Source: Clostridiales bacterium
Lineage (GTDB): Bacteria; Bacillota; Clostridia; Lachnospirales; Lachnospiraceae
Assembly (NCBI GenBank): GCA_015655075.1
Contig: JAATFT010000084.1
Location: 1-64,000 of the forward strand
Reading direction: 5' to 3'
Length of the DNA: 64,000 bases
Shown here: positions 1 through 8,942 of the stretch, one piece after another
How positions within the stretch are numbered: position 1 is the stretch's first letter
Layout of the letters: every line of letters starts with the position of its first letter
The notes under the pieces: generated by a model
Seen by the model: only the letters and a program-made list of their open reading frames with translations
The model's database searches: none
Told to the model about the DNA's origin: nothing
Translations under genes and position numbers: made by a program

Positions 1-120
1 CTTTGTGGGAGGCAAGGAGCGATTTTAGGCGCGTAGTGGTGCTACGCTCCCAAAATTGCGACGCAGTATACCGCAGAGTGGGACGTTCAGAACGGTGCGA
101 GCATTTTTCAAACACGCTTT
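1..120 (-). repeat. Dispersed palindromic element, copy A (cut by window edge)
   Basis: This non-coding stretch is the inverted counterpart of the copies at 17505-17667 and 29523-29684. It ends at 120 with the terminal motif AAACACGCTTT, the complement of the AGAGCGTGTTT start seen in the other copies. The left end lies outside the window. It shares the internal blocks around the GGTGCTACG and CCCAAAATTGCG motifs. No open frame is convincing. It looks like a MITE-type or other miniature palindromic element. Confidence 0.7.
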
Positions 121-210
121 AGAGCACTTTGCCGGCCGGAGGAATTAGCTGGAATATCAGATAATAAACTGGATATCAACAGTAATTATTACACCAGCAA
201 AATTTCTTCT

Positions 211-238
211 TTGATTTCTTCTTTCAATGTTTTATAAT
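211..238 (+). promoter_or_regulatory. Sigma-A type promoter upstream of the DUF4317 gene
   Basis: TTGATT (211-216) and TATAAT (233-238) are separated by 16 bases, and the start codon at 296 follows. This fits a vegetative promoter. It was called by eye only. Confidence 0.45.
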
Positions 239-295
239 AAGAAATTAGGTTCCTTAATTTTTCTTAAAAAAGCCAATCAATCATGGAGGGAAGAT

Positions 296-1681
296 ATGAA
301 TAGAAAAGAAGTATTTGAGATAAAAAGCCGGTTAAAGAAAACCGGGTGTACCTTCACAAAAATGTGTGGATGCTATGTAAATTCAGAAAAAGAAATCGTG
401 TTAAAACTGAATGAAACATTTTTAAATCTGGAGGAAGAAGAATTTTACAAATATTTGGATATTGCGAAAAAAACTTTTTCAGGAACCTTGGGAAATAATC
501 TGCTTGAACTGGAGTTTCCGTTAGAGGAAGAAAAAACAGGCGGCAAACAACAGTTTTTAATGGGACTTAGAGAAAGTAAATTAAAGAATGAGGAACTGTT
601 AGAGACCTTCTATCGGCTCATTATTGACAGCTATGATTATGCAGGGAATTATCTTATCTTAGTCTATCATGATGCTTATGATGTCCCGGCAAAAACAACG
701 GATAACCGCAGACTGGACGAATCGGAAGAAGTATATGAATATCTGGTAACAGCTATTTGCCCGGTTGCACTGACAAAGCCCGGACTTGGATATTTGGAAG
801 ACGAAAACAAAATCGGAGCACGCAAACGGGACTGGGTAGTCGGAGCGCCGGAGAACGGTTTTATCTTTCCGGCATTTACAGATCGCAGCACCGATATTCA
901 TTCGGTTATGTTTTACACGAAAAATGCGGTAGAACCTCACAAAGAATTGATGGAACTGGTATTAGGCTGTCCTGTGAAAGCCACCGCTACCGAACAGAAA
1001 AACCTCTTCCAAAACATTATTAAAAATTCGGTAGCTGATTCGGAAAAAAGCAGCAGTATCTTTAGCGGTATTCAGGAAAGTCTAGGCCAGATTGCAGAAG
1101 AACAGGCGGCAGTTACTGATTCCTCGGAGGAACCGGTGATTTTGACCAATGAAACCGTTCAGGAGATTTTAGTTGAAAATGGTTTGCCGGAAGAGATTAT
1201 ATCCAAAATAGAAACTGCCTATACGGAAAATTTCAGTGAGGAACCGCCTGTAATTGACCACTTGATTGATAAAAAAGTGTTAGCGGAAAATGAAAAACGC
1301 AAAGTGGAAAAAGCACTTGTTGAAAAGGTTCAAAAACTGCAGGAAAAACTGGAGAAAGCGACGAAAGGTACAGGTACTTCCCCATTCTATGATGATTTAG
1401 GCAGCCAATCAGAAGAGGTGTTAACTTCTGGATACGATAACAATGTTAATGGTAATAACACGAATGATAATATCATGAATGAAAATGTCATGGATGAAAA
1501 TATCATGGATGAAAACATACTGAAAGAAAACAGCTCCGAGGAAAGCTATGATATCGTACTGCAGGTAAAACCCCAAAAAAAGAATCAAATCAAATCACAG
1601 ATTATAGATGGTAAGAAATATATTTTGATTCCTATGGAGGAAGAGGAACAGGCCAAAGTGAATGGAGAAAGGATTTCTTAA
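296..1681 (+). CDS. DUF4317 family protein
   Basis: A 461-residue protein that I recognise as the DUF4317 family, common in Lachnospiraceae and without a known function. The typical opening MNRKEVFEIKSRLKK is present. I chose the ATG at 296 because GGAGGG sits 5 bases before it; an in-frame ATG at 227 has no ribosome site. There is no signal peptide or membrane segment, so the protein is probably cytosolic. The middle (about residues 260-380) is acidic and helical. Near residues 400-435 there is an Asn-rich low-complexity stretch of repeated NENxMDEN-type units, encoded by near-identical codons, which suggests slippage expansion. The gene stands alone between a repeat element and a terminator. 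Confidence 0.75.
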   Translation: MNRKEVFEIKSRLKKTGCTFTKMCGCYVNSEKEIVLKLNETFLNLEEEEFYKYLDIAKKTFSGTLGNNLLELEFPLEEEKTGGKQQFLMGLRESKLKNEELLETFYRLIIDSYDYAGNYLILVYHDAYDVPAKTTDNRRLDESEEVYEYLVTAICPVALTKPGLGYLEDENKIGARKRDWVVGAPENGFIFPAFTDRSTDIHSVMFYTKNAVEPHKELMELVLGCPVKATATEQKNLFQNIIKNSVADSEKSSSIFSGIQESLGQIAEEQAAVTDSSEEPVILTNETVQEILVENGLPEEIISKIETAYTENFSEEPPVIDHLIDKKVLAENEKRKVEKALVEKVQKLQEKLEKATKGTGTSPFYDDLGSQSEEVLTSGYDNNVNGNNTNDNIMNENVMDENIMDENILKENSSEESYDIVLQVKPQKKNQIKSQIIDGKKYILIPMEEEEQAKVNGERIS

Positions 1682-1781
1682 GAAATTTAATACATACGTT
1701 GAACGGAAACTGCAACAGCTGTTAATTTATTAAATAGTAAATTTCTCAAATTTTCTATTTAATAAAGAGCCTTCCAGGAAG

Positions 1782-1940
1782 GATGCGTATGACGTGCCGG
1801 AGGTTGGTGACCGCTGGCTGTTTTTAAGGATACAAGTGATGATACAATCAGGAGAATTGATTGAAGTTTCTGCGGAAACAGATGCTTATCCTTATTCAGG
1901 AGTTGTAAAACGAAATAGCAAAAGTGAACGGAATAGATAA
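1782..1940 (+). pseudogene. Short coding-like remnant, origin unknown
   Basis: One frame stays open for 52 codons and reads like real protein (AYDVPEVGDRWLFLRIQ near its start, then VIIQSGELIEV-like text), but no start codon with a ribosome site precedes it. It ends with TAA just before the terminator at 1962. It looks like the 3' end of a deleted gene. I do not recognise the family. Confidence 0.3.
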
Positions 1941-1961
1941 AACCGATGTCAAAAAATTGGA

Positions 1962-2003
1962 AAACCCCCTCCTATTTAGAGTTACCGCAGGAGGGGGTTT
2001 CTT
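1962..2003 (+). terminator. Rho-independent terminator
   Basis: AACCCCCTCCT pairs with AGGAGGGGGTT across a 15-base loop and is followed by a short TTTCTT tract. It closes the transcription unit of the DUF4317 gene. Confidence 0.8.
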
Positions 2004-2048
2004 GCCGGAATAAAATAAATATGCTTTGGATGTAGGTTTATCTAACTA

Positions 2049-2077
2049 TTGCCAATATTTCACATGGACGGTATAAT
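2049..2077 (+). promoter_or_regulatory. Promoter of the MoxR/VWA/SWIM operon
   Basis: TTGCCA (2049-2054), a 17-base spacer and TATAAT (2072-2077) lie 88 bases before the first start codon of the operon. Five further genes follow without an obvious internal terminator. Confidence 0.6.
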
Positions 2078-2164
2078 AAAGGTTATAATTGTTTTCCGCT
2101 TACGGACACGACAGGAACCATGGAGGAATGCATTATTTTGCAGATAACAAAAGGAGATATCAGA

Positions 2165-3280
2165 ATGAATACAAACGAGCAGATAAAACCGCCGGTAGAA
2201 GTGGTTTATGAGGAGGAACTGCGGGCCATAGGGGCAAATGATACGGCGAAAAAGCCCTTAAACTGGCAGATGTCACCCCAGGCAGTGAGGACCTTTATTT
2301 TAGGCAGTAAAAATCCCATAGTCTATGAGGGAAAGGAATACACCATACAAAAAAAGTATTTAGGGAATGATGCTTTAGTGGAACGCTGTATTGTGACGCT
2401 GGCAGGAAACCGCGGTTTAATGCTGGTAGGAGAGCCGGGCACCGCAAAGACCATGTTATCGGAGCTTTTATCGGCGGCTGTCAGCGGCGTAAGCATCAAC
2501 ACTATTCAGGGAACGGCGGGAACAACGGAGGACATGATCAAATATTCCTGGAATTATGCCCTGCTTCTGGCAAAAGGGCCGGTCAGGGAAGCACTGGTAC
2601 CTTCGCCTTTATATATCGGTATGGAAAAAGGTATTATTACGAGATTTGAGGAAATTACAAGAACACCGGCAGAAATACAGGACAGTTTAATCAGTATCTT
2701 AAGTGATAAGGTATTAAATGTGCCGGAGTTTAAGGAGGAAGGTTTCTTATTTGCCAGACAGGGCTTTAATGTAATAGGGACAGCTAATACCAGAGATAAG
2801 GGAGTTAATGAAATGAGCAGTGCCCTAAAGCGGAGATTTAATTTTGAAACAGTATTTCCCATCCGGGAAGCCGCTTTGGAAAAACAGATTATCATGAATG
2901 AAGTCAATAAGCTGGCGGAGGAAAACAATATAGAGAGAACCGCTGATGAGGATATTGCGGAATTGCTGGCATCCACCTATCACGAATTGCGGGAAGGTAT
3001 TTCCAGTATGGGGCATCAGATTGATAAACCGGTTGCCGTAATGAGTACGGCAGAAGCAGTTTCCGTCTATTATCAGACCATGCTGGCCGGCTATTATTAC
3101 GGTGACGGAACCATAAGCACGGATTGTCTGGTTCAGAACCTGCTGGGTGCCGTTGCCAAGGAAAGCAGAGAGGACATTGAGAAGATAAAGGGATATTTTA
3201 ATACGGTAATCAAGGATAAAGGAAATAAAGAGGGCGGAATATGGATGAAATATTACGAAGCGAGGAAATGGATCAGATAG
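2165..3280 (+). CDS. MoxR-type AAA+ ATPase (YehL-like)
   Basis: A 371-residue AAA+ ATPase. Walker A is GEPGTAKT at residues 89-96. A Walker B-like strand (IITRFEEI) lies near 157-164, and a sensor-1 segment (NVIGTANT) follows further on. The ATG at 2165 has AAAGGAGA 7 bases upstream; the in-frame ATG at 2120 lacks a ribosome site. MoxR ATPases usually act with a VWA-domain protein as chaperone-like remodelling machines, and such a protein is encoded two genes downstream at 5713. The 3' end overlaps the next gene by 40 bases, so translation is probably coupled. The gene order resembles E. coli yehL-yehM-yehP-yehQ; that comparison is from memory. Confidence 0.85.
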   Translation: MNTNEQIKPPVEVVYEEELRAIGANDTAKKPLNWQMSPQAVRTFILGSKNPIVYEGKEYTIQKKYLGNDALVERCIVTLAGNRGLMLVGEPGTAKTMLSELLSAAVSGVSINTIQGTAGTTEDMIKYSWNYALLLAKGPVREALVPSPLYIGMEKGIITRFEEITRTPAEIQDSLISILSDKVLNVPEFKEEGFLFARQGFNVIGTANTRDKGVNEMSSALKRRFNFETVFPIREAALEKQIIMNEVNKLAEENNIERTADEDIAELLASTYHELREGISSMGHQIDKPVAVMSTAEAVSVYYQTMLAGYYYGDGTISTDCLVQNLLGAVAKESREDIEKIKGYFNTVIKDKGNKEGGIWMKYYEARKWIR

Positions 3281-5637
3281 AGGGAATGGTCAGGCTGGCT
3301 TTTTCTTATGAGCAGACAGCATTATATTTTCCCATAAGACATCATAGCCCTGTCTGCGCTTATCATTTAAAAAAGGTAATCGAGGAATACAGGCCGGACT
3401 GCATCCTGGTGGAAGGTCCCGCAAGTGCAGGCGGACTGCTTGATATTATGACTCATGAAGATACCAGGACACCCTTTGCTATTTATTATTCCTACCGGGA
3501 CTTACCGGGTTATGTGAGCGAAGAAAAGGAGGATTATAAGTGCTATTATCCCTTTCTTGATTATTCCCCGGAGCTGGTGGCTGCCAGGGAAGGGCAGAAA
3601 AGAGGGATACCGGTGGAATTTATAGACCTTCCTTACAGCGAAATCCTCATTGCCTCCGAAAAGGGAAAGGGACTTTTAAAAAGGTCGGAAAAGAATACCT
3701 ATAATGATGATTACCTGTTATCGAAAAACCATTACATAAAACAGCTCATAACCAGGGCAGGGCTTAGAAGCTTTGATGAATTGTGGGAAAAATATTTTGA
3801 AATAGGCGGAAGGCAGGAGAGTACGGAACAATTTGTAAAACATATGCTGGCCTACTGTCTACTTTCCAGACTTCATTCCGGAGAGGAGGACTTGGAAGCG
3901 GAAGGCTGCTTAAGCAGGGAAGCCTATATGGCACAGCGTATAAGGAAAAAGGAGAAGGAGTTTCAGAAGCTTCTGGTAGTGACAGGAGGCTTTCATACCC
4001 CTGCTCTCATAAAGCTCTGTCAGGATAAAACAAAACCCCTCACGGAATATACTCTGCATAACATGGAGAAAGGGGCGGAGGGAACCTATCTTTTGCCCTA
4101 TTCCATGGAGGCCTGTGACAGCCTTAACGGCTATGCCAGCGGTATGCCTTATCCCGGCTTTTATCAGGATATTTATGAAGAGGCGGAAAAACAAAACCCG
4201 AAAGCTTTTGAGGATACGGTCTTAAAATACATTGTTGCCACCGGCGGTGCGGTACGAAAAAAAGAAGGAGGACTGTCTGCCTGCGATGAAATCAGTGCCT
4301 ATTCCATGCTTACGGGACTGTCTTTTCTGCGCGGGAAAAAGGCTCCGGGTGTTTACGAACTTTTTGACAGCATACTGGCCACTTTTATTAAGGGAGAGTA
4401 TGGCCCCTCCACAGATACCCCTCTTCGTATTTTAAAAGAGAAGTTAACCGGAAATGGTGTAGGCAGGCTGTGTCAAAATGCTAAGATTCCTCCCATTGTG
4501 CAGGATTTTGAAGAAAAATGCAGGGAGTTTAAGCTGAATATCCATTCAACCCTGTTAAGTGAAGTGACCCTTGAAATATTTTCATCAAAAAAGCACCGTT
4601 TAATCAGCAAATTCTTTTATCAGATGGAATTTCTGAATACGGATTTTGCAGTAAAAACCAAAGGACCCAGTCTTCGTACCGGAAAGGACAGAAACTTAAT
4701 CCGTGAGATATGGAAGTATAAGTGGAGCAGCCAGGTGGTGGCGGCCCTTATTGACGTGTCCGTATCCGGGGCTGTGCTGGAGGAAGCCTGTACTGCCATA
4801 GCCTTAAAGCGTATGAAAGAGGATATGAACAGTAGAGAAGGAGCCGAATTGTTGACACGGATGTATGAAATGGGAATGAAGGAGCAGCTTCCAAAGATTT
4901 TATACCGAATGGAAGGCATCCTGCACACGGACGGGGATTTCTTTTCCCTGGTTGATGCTTTGTCAAGGCTTATTATGCTCGAGGAACAAAACCGGCTGTA
5001 TCAGACGGAAATAGAGCTTGCGGAGTTCATCGGTGCCGCATGTGAAAAAATCATAATCCTCCTGCCTTTGATGGCCAAGATAAAAGAGGAGGATTTATCC
5101 TCTGTCATGACAGCGCTGAAAACCATGTACCAATTGATGCAAAGGGAAGATTATCAGGAAAATCGGGAAATATTTTATGAAGCGCTGCAAAAGCTTCTGG
5201 AACAGGAGGAGTTACAGGCGGGGCTGGAGGGCTGTATCCGGGGAATTCTTTACGGTACCAGCCTTAATACCGCTTCCGAGATCGAGAGAGCTTGCTACGG
5301 TTATATGTCAGGTACCCATGACAAACTGTTGTCGGGGTCAAAACTGTTCCGGGGACTTTTTTTTACTGCAAGGGATTTGGTTTTTGTGGGAAATTCCTTT
5401 ATTGTGATGATGGATACTTTTATCGGAAAGCTGTCAGAGGAAGATTTTATGGGAATCCTGCCGGAACTTCGTATGGCTTTCAGTTATTTTACACCAAGAG
5501 AAATCGACGAGATCGCAAAAAAAGCAGCAGAGCAGCACGGAAGAAAAGGAAAGGACCTGCTGGCTTTAAAAGAAATCTCCCCTCTCATTTATAAATACGG
5601 CAGGGAGCTGAATGATACGGTATTAAATAAAATGTGA
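3241..5637 (+). CDS. DUF5682-like protein (YehM-like)
   Basis: A 798-residue protein with no signal peptide or membrane span. Near the N-terminus are a RHHSP motif and an LVEGP motif, and near residue 245 a VTGGFHTPAL motif. This combination reminds me of DUF5682 and of the wider TraB/EreA/ChaN-like hydrolase fold, where Glu and GxxH residues form the active site; I infer the enzyme link. The C-terminal half is helical and resembles no domain I know. The start overlaps the MoxR gene and has AGAGGGCGG upstream. The VWA gene follows after a 75-base gap holding a hairpin. The target of the complex is unknown. Confidence 0.7.
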   Translation: MDEILRSEEMDQIEGMVRLAFSYEQTALYFPIRHHSPVCAYHLKKVIEEYRPDCILVEGPASAGGLLDIMTHEDTRTPFAIYYSYRDLPGYVSEEKEDYKCYYPFLDYSPELVAAREGQKRGIPVEFIDLPYSEILIASEKGKGLLKRSEKNTYNDDYLLSKNHYIKQLITRAGLRSFDELWEKYFEIGGRQESTEQFVKHMLAYCLLSRLHSGEEDLEAEGCLSREAYMAQRIRKKEKEFQKLLVVTGGFHTPALIKLCQDKTKPLTEYTLHNMEKGAEGTYLLPYSMEACDSLNGYASGMPYPGFYQDIYEEAEKQNPKAFEDTVLKYIVATGGAVRKKEGGLSACDEISAYSMLTGLSFLRGKKAPGVYELFDSILATFIKGEYGPSTDTPLRILKEKLTGNGVGRLCQNAKIPPIVQDFEEKCREFKLNIHSTLLSEVTLEIFSSKKHRLISKFFYQMEFLNTDFAVKTKGPSLRTGKDRNLIREIWKYKWSSQVVAALIDVSVSGAVLEEACTAIALKRMKEDMNSREGAELLTRMYEMGMKEQLPKILYRMEGILHTDGDFFSLVDALSRLIMLEEQNRLYQTEIELAEFIGAACEKIIILLPLMAKIKEEDLSSVMTALKTMYQLMQREDYQENREIFYEALQKLLEQEELQAGLEGCIRGILYGTSLNTASEIERACYGYMSGTHDKLLSGSKLFRGLFFTARDLVFVGNSFIVMMDTFIGKLSEEDFMGILPELRMAFSYFTPREIDEIAKKAAEQHGRKGKDLLALKEISPLIYKYGRELNDTVLNKM

Positions 5638-5652
5638 CGATTCAGTGCACTA

Positions 5653-5687
5653 GTACAGCATTAAGCGAAATCTATGCAATGCTGTAC
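5653..5687 (+). other. Perfect 10-bp hairpin inside the operon
   Basis: GTACAGCATT (5653-5662) and AATGCTGTAC (5678-5687) are exact inverted repeats with a 15-base loop. No T-tract follows, so an mRNA processing or stability element is more likely than a terminator. It separates the 798-residue gene from the VWA gene. Confidence 0.5.
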
Positions 5688-5712
5688 CAGGAAATAAAGG
5701 CAGGTGAAACCA

Positions 5713-6834
5713 ATGGCGGATGATATGGAGCAATTGAATAAATGGCGGCTTCTGCTCGGCAAATATGCAAAGGAGCATATATCTTTTGAAGGAGCAAGCC
5801 TTCACTATATGGACATGGAAGAAGTAATGGATTATCTGTATGAAAGGGAATATGGGGAGGATTCGGGAGTACGAAAGGAAGGAGGCAGCGGCGATTCCAA
5901 TTTAACGGTTTCGGACTGGCTGAATAAAATCAGGGTACTGTTTCCGAAAGAAACCGTGGAAATCATGGAACGCCATGCTCTGGAAAATTATGGAATGTCG
6001 GAGCTTTTAACAGATAAGGAAGTATTGGAAAAGCTGGAGCCGAACAGAGAACTGTTAAAAACAATCCTTCAGCTTAAGTCCCTGATGAAAGGTGAGATTC
6101 TTAACACTGCCCGGAAAATTGTGAAAAAAGTGACGGAGGAGCTGATGAAAAAGCTGGAGCAGGATATGAAGAAAACCCTGTTGGGAAGGCTGGACCGGTC
6201 AAAATCAAGCCAGGTACCCTCCATCCGTAATTTAGACATCAAAAAAACCATATCCGGGAATTTAAAGAATTATGATATGGAAAGCAAACGGCTGATGCTT
6301 CAACGGGTCTATTTTCATTCCAGGGTTAAAAGATACCATACCTGGCGGATTATCCTGGCGGTGGATGAAAGCGGCTCCATGTTGGACTCGGTGATACACA
6401 GCGCCGTGATGGCAGGGATTTTTGCAAGGCTTCCCATGCTGGATACCAGGCTGGTCATATTTGATACCAATGTGGTGGACTTAAGCGGGTATATCGAGGA
6501 CCCGGTGGAAACGCTCATGAGTATCCAGCTGGGCGGCGGAACCGATATTGCCGGTGCATTGGTTTATTGTGAAGGTCTGATTGACAATCCATGCCGGACT
6601 ATGGTAGTTCTGATATCGGATTTATACGAGGGAGGCGGTTACCAGAGGCTTTATGCCGTGGCCAGGGGAATCATTGAATCCGGTGCAAAATTAATTGCAC
6701 TTACGGCTCTTGATGTGGATGCAAATCCCAATTATGACCGGAATGCGGCTGCCCGCCTGGCTGATATGGGAGCGCATGTAGCTGCCGTGACTCCGGAAAA
6801 GCTGGCGGACTGGGTAGGGAGGATTATCGGATGA
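5713..6834 (+). CDS. VWA-domain protein (YehP-like)
   Basis: A 373-residue protein with a helical N-terminal half and a C-terminal von Willebrand A domain. The MIDAS motif DESGS is at residues 218-222, and a later GGGTDI segment supplies the usual metal-site threonine. I chose the ATG at 5713 because AGGTGA ends 5 bases upstream; an in-frame GTG at 5704 is an alternative. VWA proteins of this type partner with MoxR ATPases, here the gene at 2165. The last four bases (ATGA) overlap the start of the SWIM gene, showing a tight operon. Function is inferred from family context only. Confidence 0.85.
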   Translation: MADDMEQLNKWRLLLGKYAKEHISFEGASLHYMDMEEVMDYLYEREYGEDSGVRKEGGSGDSNLTVSDWLNKIRVLFPKETVEIMERHALENYGMSELLTDKEVLEKLEPNRELLKTILQLKSLMKGEILNTARKIVKKVTEELMKKLEQDMKKTLLGRLDRSKSSQVPSIRNLDIKKTISGNLKNYDMESKRLMLQRVYFHSRVKRYHTWRIILAVDESGSMLDSVIHSAVMAGIFARLPMLDTRLVIFDTNVVDLSGYIEDPVETLMSIQLGGGTDIAGALVYCEGLIDNPCRTMVVLISDLYEGGGYQRLYAVARGIIESGAKLIALTALDVDANPNYDRNAAARLADMGAHVAAVTPEKLADWVGRIIG

Positions 6835-8573
6835 AGGATTGGAAGAAATTACTGCAAGCCGTAAGTGAGGATTACCTGACAGGACTGACAAATAAGGGCA
6901 TTGTAAAGAGGGCTTGCAAGGATCTGGAGCAGACAGATGTTTGTTTAAAAGAGAAAGAAAGCTGTCTTACAGTCCGAGTGGGGGATACCACCTGCTCCCT
7001 TGTATTTCCCCTGGGAGAGAGCAAATGCAGCTGCCCGTCAGTAAGTATTTGCAGGCATATTGTGATGGCAGTTCTTTATGCCAAAGGCCGGTACGGTTCC
7101 GAGGATAAAGGAGAGGAAGAAGAGGCACAAAAGGAGGTAGAAGGACAGGCCTTGCCGGCAGCGGAACAAAGGAACAAAAACGGACAAAACAGCGAAGAAA
7201 AACAAACGGAAGGGCTCAGGACAGAAAACTTTGGCACCATTCTTAACTATCCTCTGGCAAAGCTAAAAAGAGCAATAGGGGACAGAAGGTTTCAGGACCT
7301 TTATTATAATATGGGCCAGGGACCCGAAACGGAAATTACGGTAAGTTCCATTATCACGGTTCTTTTCCCGGATACCGGCATAACGGTCCGTTTGCTGGAG
7401 CCGGTGGAATACTCCTCCTGTACCTGTCATAAAAAGGAGCTCTGCCGGCATAAAGCGGAGGCAATCCTTTCTTATCAGCTGTATACGGGAAAATTAGCAG
7501 TAAGTGATTTGATACCGGAGACAGGGGAGAAGAAAGCGATCCAAACGGAGGGCGTAAAAGAGTACGGGGAACTTTTAATAAGCTTTCTAGAGGAGCAGCT
7601 GGCTACGGGACTGGCAAGAAGTTCTCCTGCCGTAACGGATTCTTTGGAACGTCTGGCTATTTTAAGCCATAATCAAAAACTGCCGGATTTTGAAAGACGG
7701 TTAAGAGAAATAAACGGGGAATATCAACTGTATTTTAAGCGGGCGGCTTCCTTTCAGGTAAATAACCTGCTGTACCGGCTTTGCAGCCTATATAAAAAGG
7801 CCGAAGCTTTACAGGCATCCCAAACCAATGAGGAATTGGCAGAGCTTGCAGGAGAATTCCGAACCGGATATTTCCCCTGCCCTGCCTTAAGCCTGCTTGG
7901 AATGGGACAAAGAGAGTTTCACAGCAAGTCGGGCTATGAGGGGGAAACCTATTATTTTTTAAGTGAAGATACCATGGAATGGTACACCTATACCAATGTA
8001 AGGCCGGTTTTTTATGAAAATGGCAAAAAGAGAATCCCAAGTGACAGATCTAAGGCTCCCTGGCAGCTTCCGTGCAAGTTAGAGGAACTGGCAGAGGCAA
8101 GGATTCTTTTGTATAACGGGAAAACCTCAAGGAATCACAGGCTGTCTGCCACAGGCGAAGCAAAAGCAGAGTATTTGGGAAAACGCAGACTGGAAAAGGA
8201 GAAGCTTAAAAAACAGTACTATGAAGATTTTTTACGGCTGTTTGAAGAACGTATGGCAGATTCCTGGCAGCAGGAGGGGGAGACAAAGGAAGAAAAGCGT
8301 CTGGTCCTGATACAGCCTGTCTGTGTGAAAAACGCTTCCTTTGACAGCATTAAACAGGAATATTCCATGGAGTTGTATGATAAAGGGAATCACAGGATTG
8401 TCCTTGAAGTTCCCTATTCAAAAACAGAACATTATACCATACGGTATCTGGAGCGTCTGGCAAAGAGAATCGGACAGGGGGATATGCCGGCTCCCTGCTT
8501 CTTTGGTTCCCTTTACATCAAGGAAGGCATCATGAGACTGTATCCCATCAATTATTATGAAGACCTGGACTGA
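6831..8573 (+). CDS. SWIM zinc-finger protein (YehQ-like)
   Basis: A 580-residue protein with two SWIM-type zinc motifs of the form CxC-x(5-6)-CxH: one at residues 66-76 (CSCPSVSICRH) and one at 197-207 (CTCHKKELCRH). SWIM domains bind DNA or proteins. Between them lies a charged, low-complexity linker (about 88-135). The C-terminal half has no motif I recognise. The start overlaps the VWA stop by four bases, so the two products are probably made in step. SWIM proteins accompany MoxR-VWA pairs in several bacteria. Confidence 0.8.
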   Translation: MKDWKKLLQAVSEDYLTGLTNKGIVKRACKDLEQTDVCLKEKESCLTVRVGDTTCSLVFPLGESKCSCPSVSICRHIVMAVLYAKGRYGSEDKGEEEEAQKEVEGQALPAAEQRNKNGQNSEEKQTEGLRTENFGTILNYPLAKLKRAIGDRRFQDLYYNMGQGPETEITVSSIITVLFPDTGITVRLLEPVEYSSCTCHKKELCRHKAEAILSYQLYTGKLAVSDLIPETGEKKAIQTEGVKEYGELLISFLEEQLATGLARSSPAVTDSLERLAILSHNQKLPDFERRLREINGEYQLYFKRAASFQVNNLLYRLCSLYKKAEALQASQTNEELAELAGEFRTGYFPCPALSLLGMGQREFHSKSGYEGETYYFLSEDTMEWYTYTNVRPVFYENGKKRIPSDRSKAPWQLPCKLEELAEARILLYNGKTSRNHRLSATGEAKAEYLGKRRLEKEKLKKQYYEDFLRLFEERMADSWQQEGETKEEKRLVLIQPVCVKNASFDSIKQEYSMELYDKGNHRIVLEVPYSKTEHYTIRYLERLAKRIGQGDMPAPCFFGSLYIKEGIMRLYPINYYEDLD

Positions 8574-8614
8574 TTCCGCTGTTACGATCCGGGTCCGTAT
8601 AGGAGGAATATAGA

Positions 8615-8929
8615 ATGGAAACCAATGATTTTCTGATAGAAGTGATAAAAGAAACAGAAAGGTTGCTTTCGGAATTATTCACCAGCGGATTTCTTTCCGC
8701 TCATGACAGTACTCTGGAGGAAATGGAAAGAATGTCGGAAACCTGTATGCAATGCGGACTTATTTTTGCAGGAGAGAAGCTGAAAGGTCTTTCAGAGGAG
8801 GTCAGGGCAAACAGGCACCGGATATCCCGGGATTTTGTTCAGGGGACAAATATGTTCTGCAGCCTGTACCAATATGTATCCCTGTGTGAAAAGAAGCTGG
8901 AACTGGATAAGGTAATAGAACACTTATAG
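8615..8929 (+). CDS. Small operon protein, unknown function
   Basis: A 104-residue, mostly helical, soluble protein with a strong AGGAGG site before its ATG. It sits between the SWIM and DUF4132 genes, with 41- and 13-base gaps, so it is clearly part of the operon. A CMQCG motif occurs near residue 45, but there is no second Cys pair for a zinc site. I do not recognise the family. Its position suggests an accessory subunit of the MoxR/VWA/SWIM system. Confidence 0.7.
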   Translation: METNDFLIEVIKETERLLSELFTSGFLSAHDSTLEEMERMSETCMQCGLIFAGEKLKGLSEEVRANRHRISRDFVQGTNMFCSLYQYVSLCEKKLELDKVIEHL

Positions 8930-8942
8930 GAGGATGTGACAA

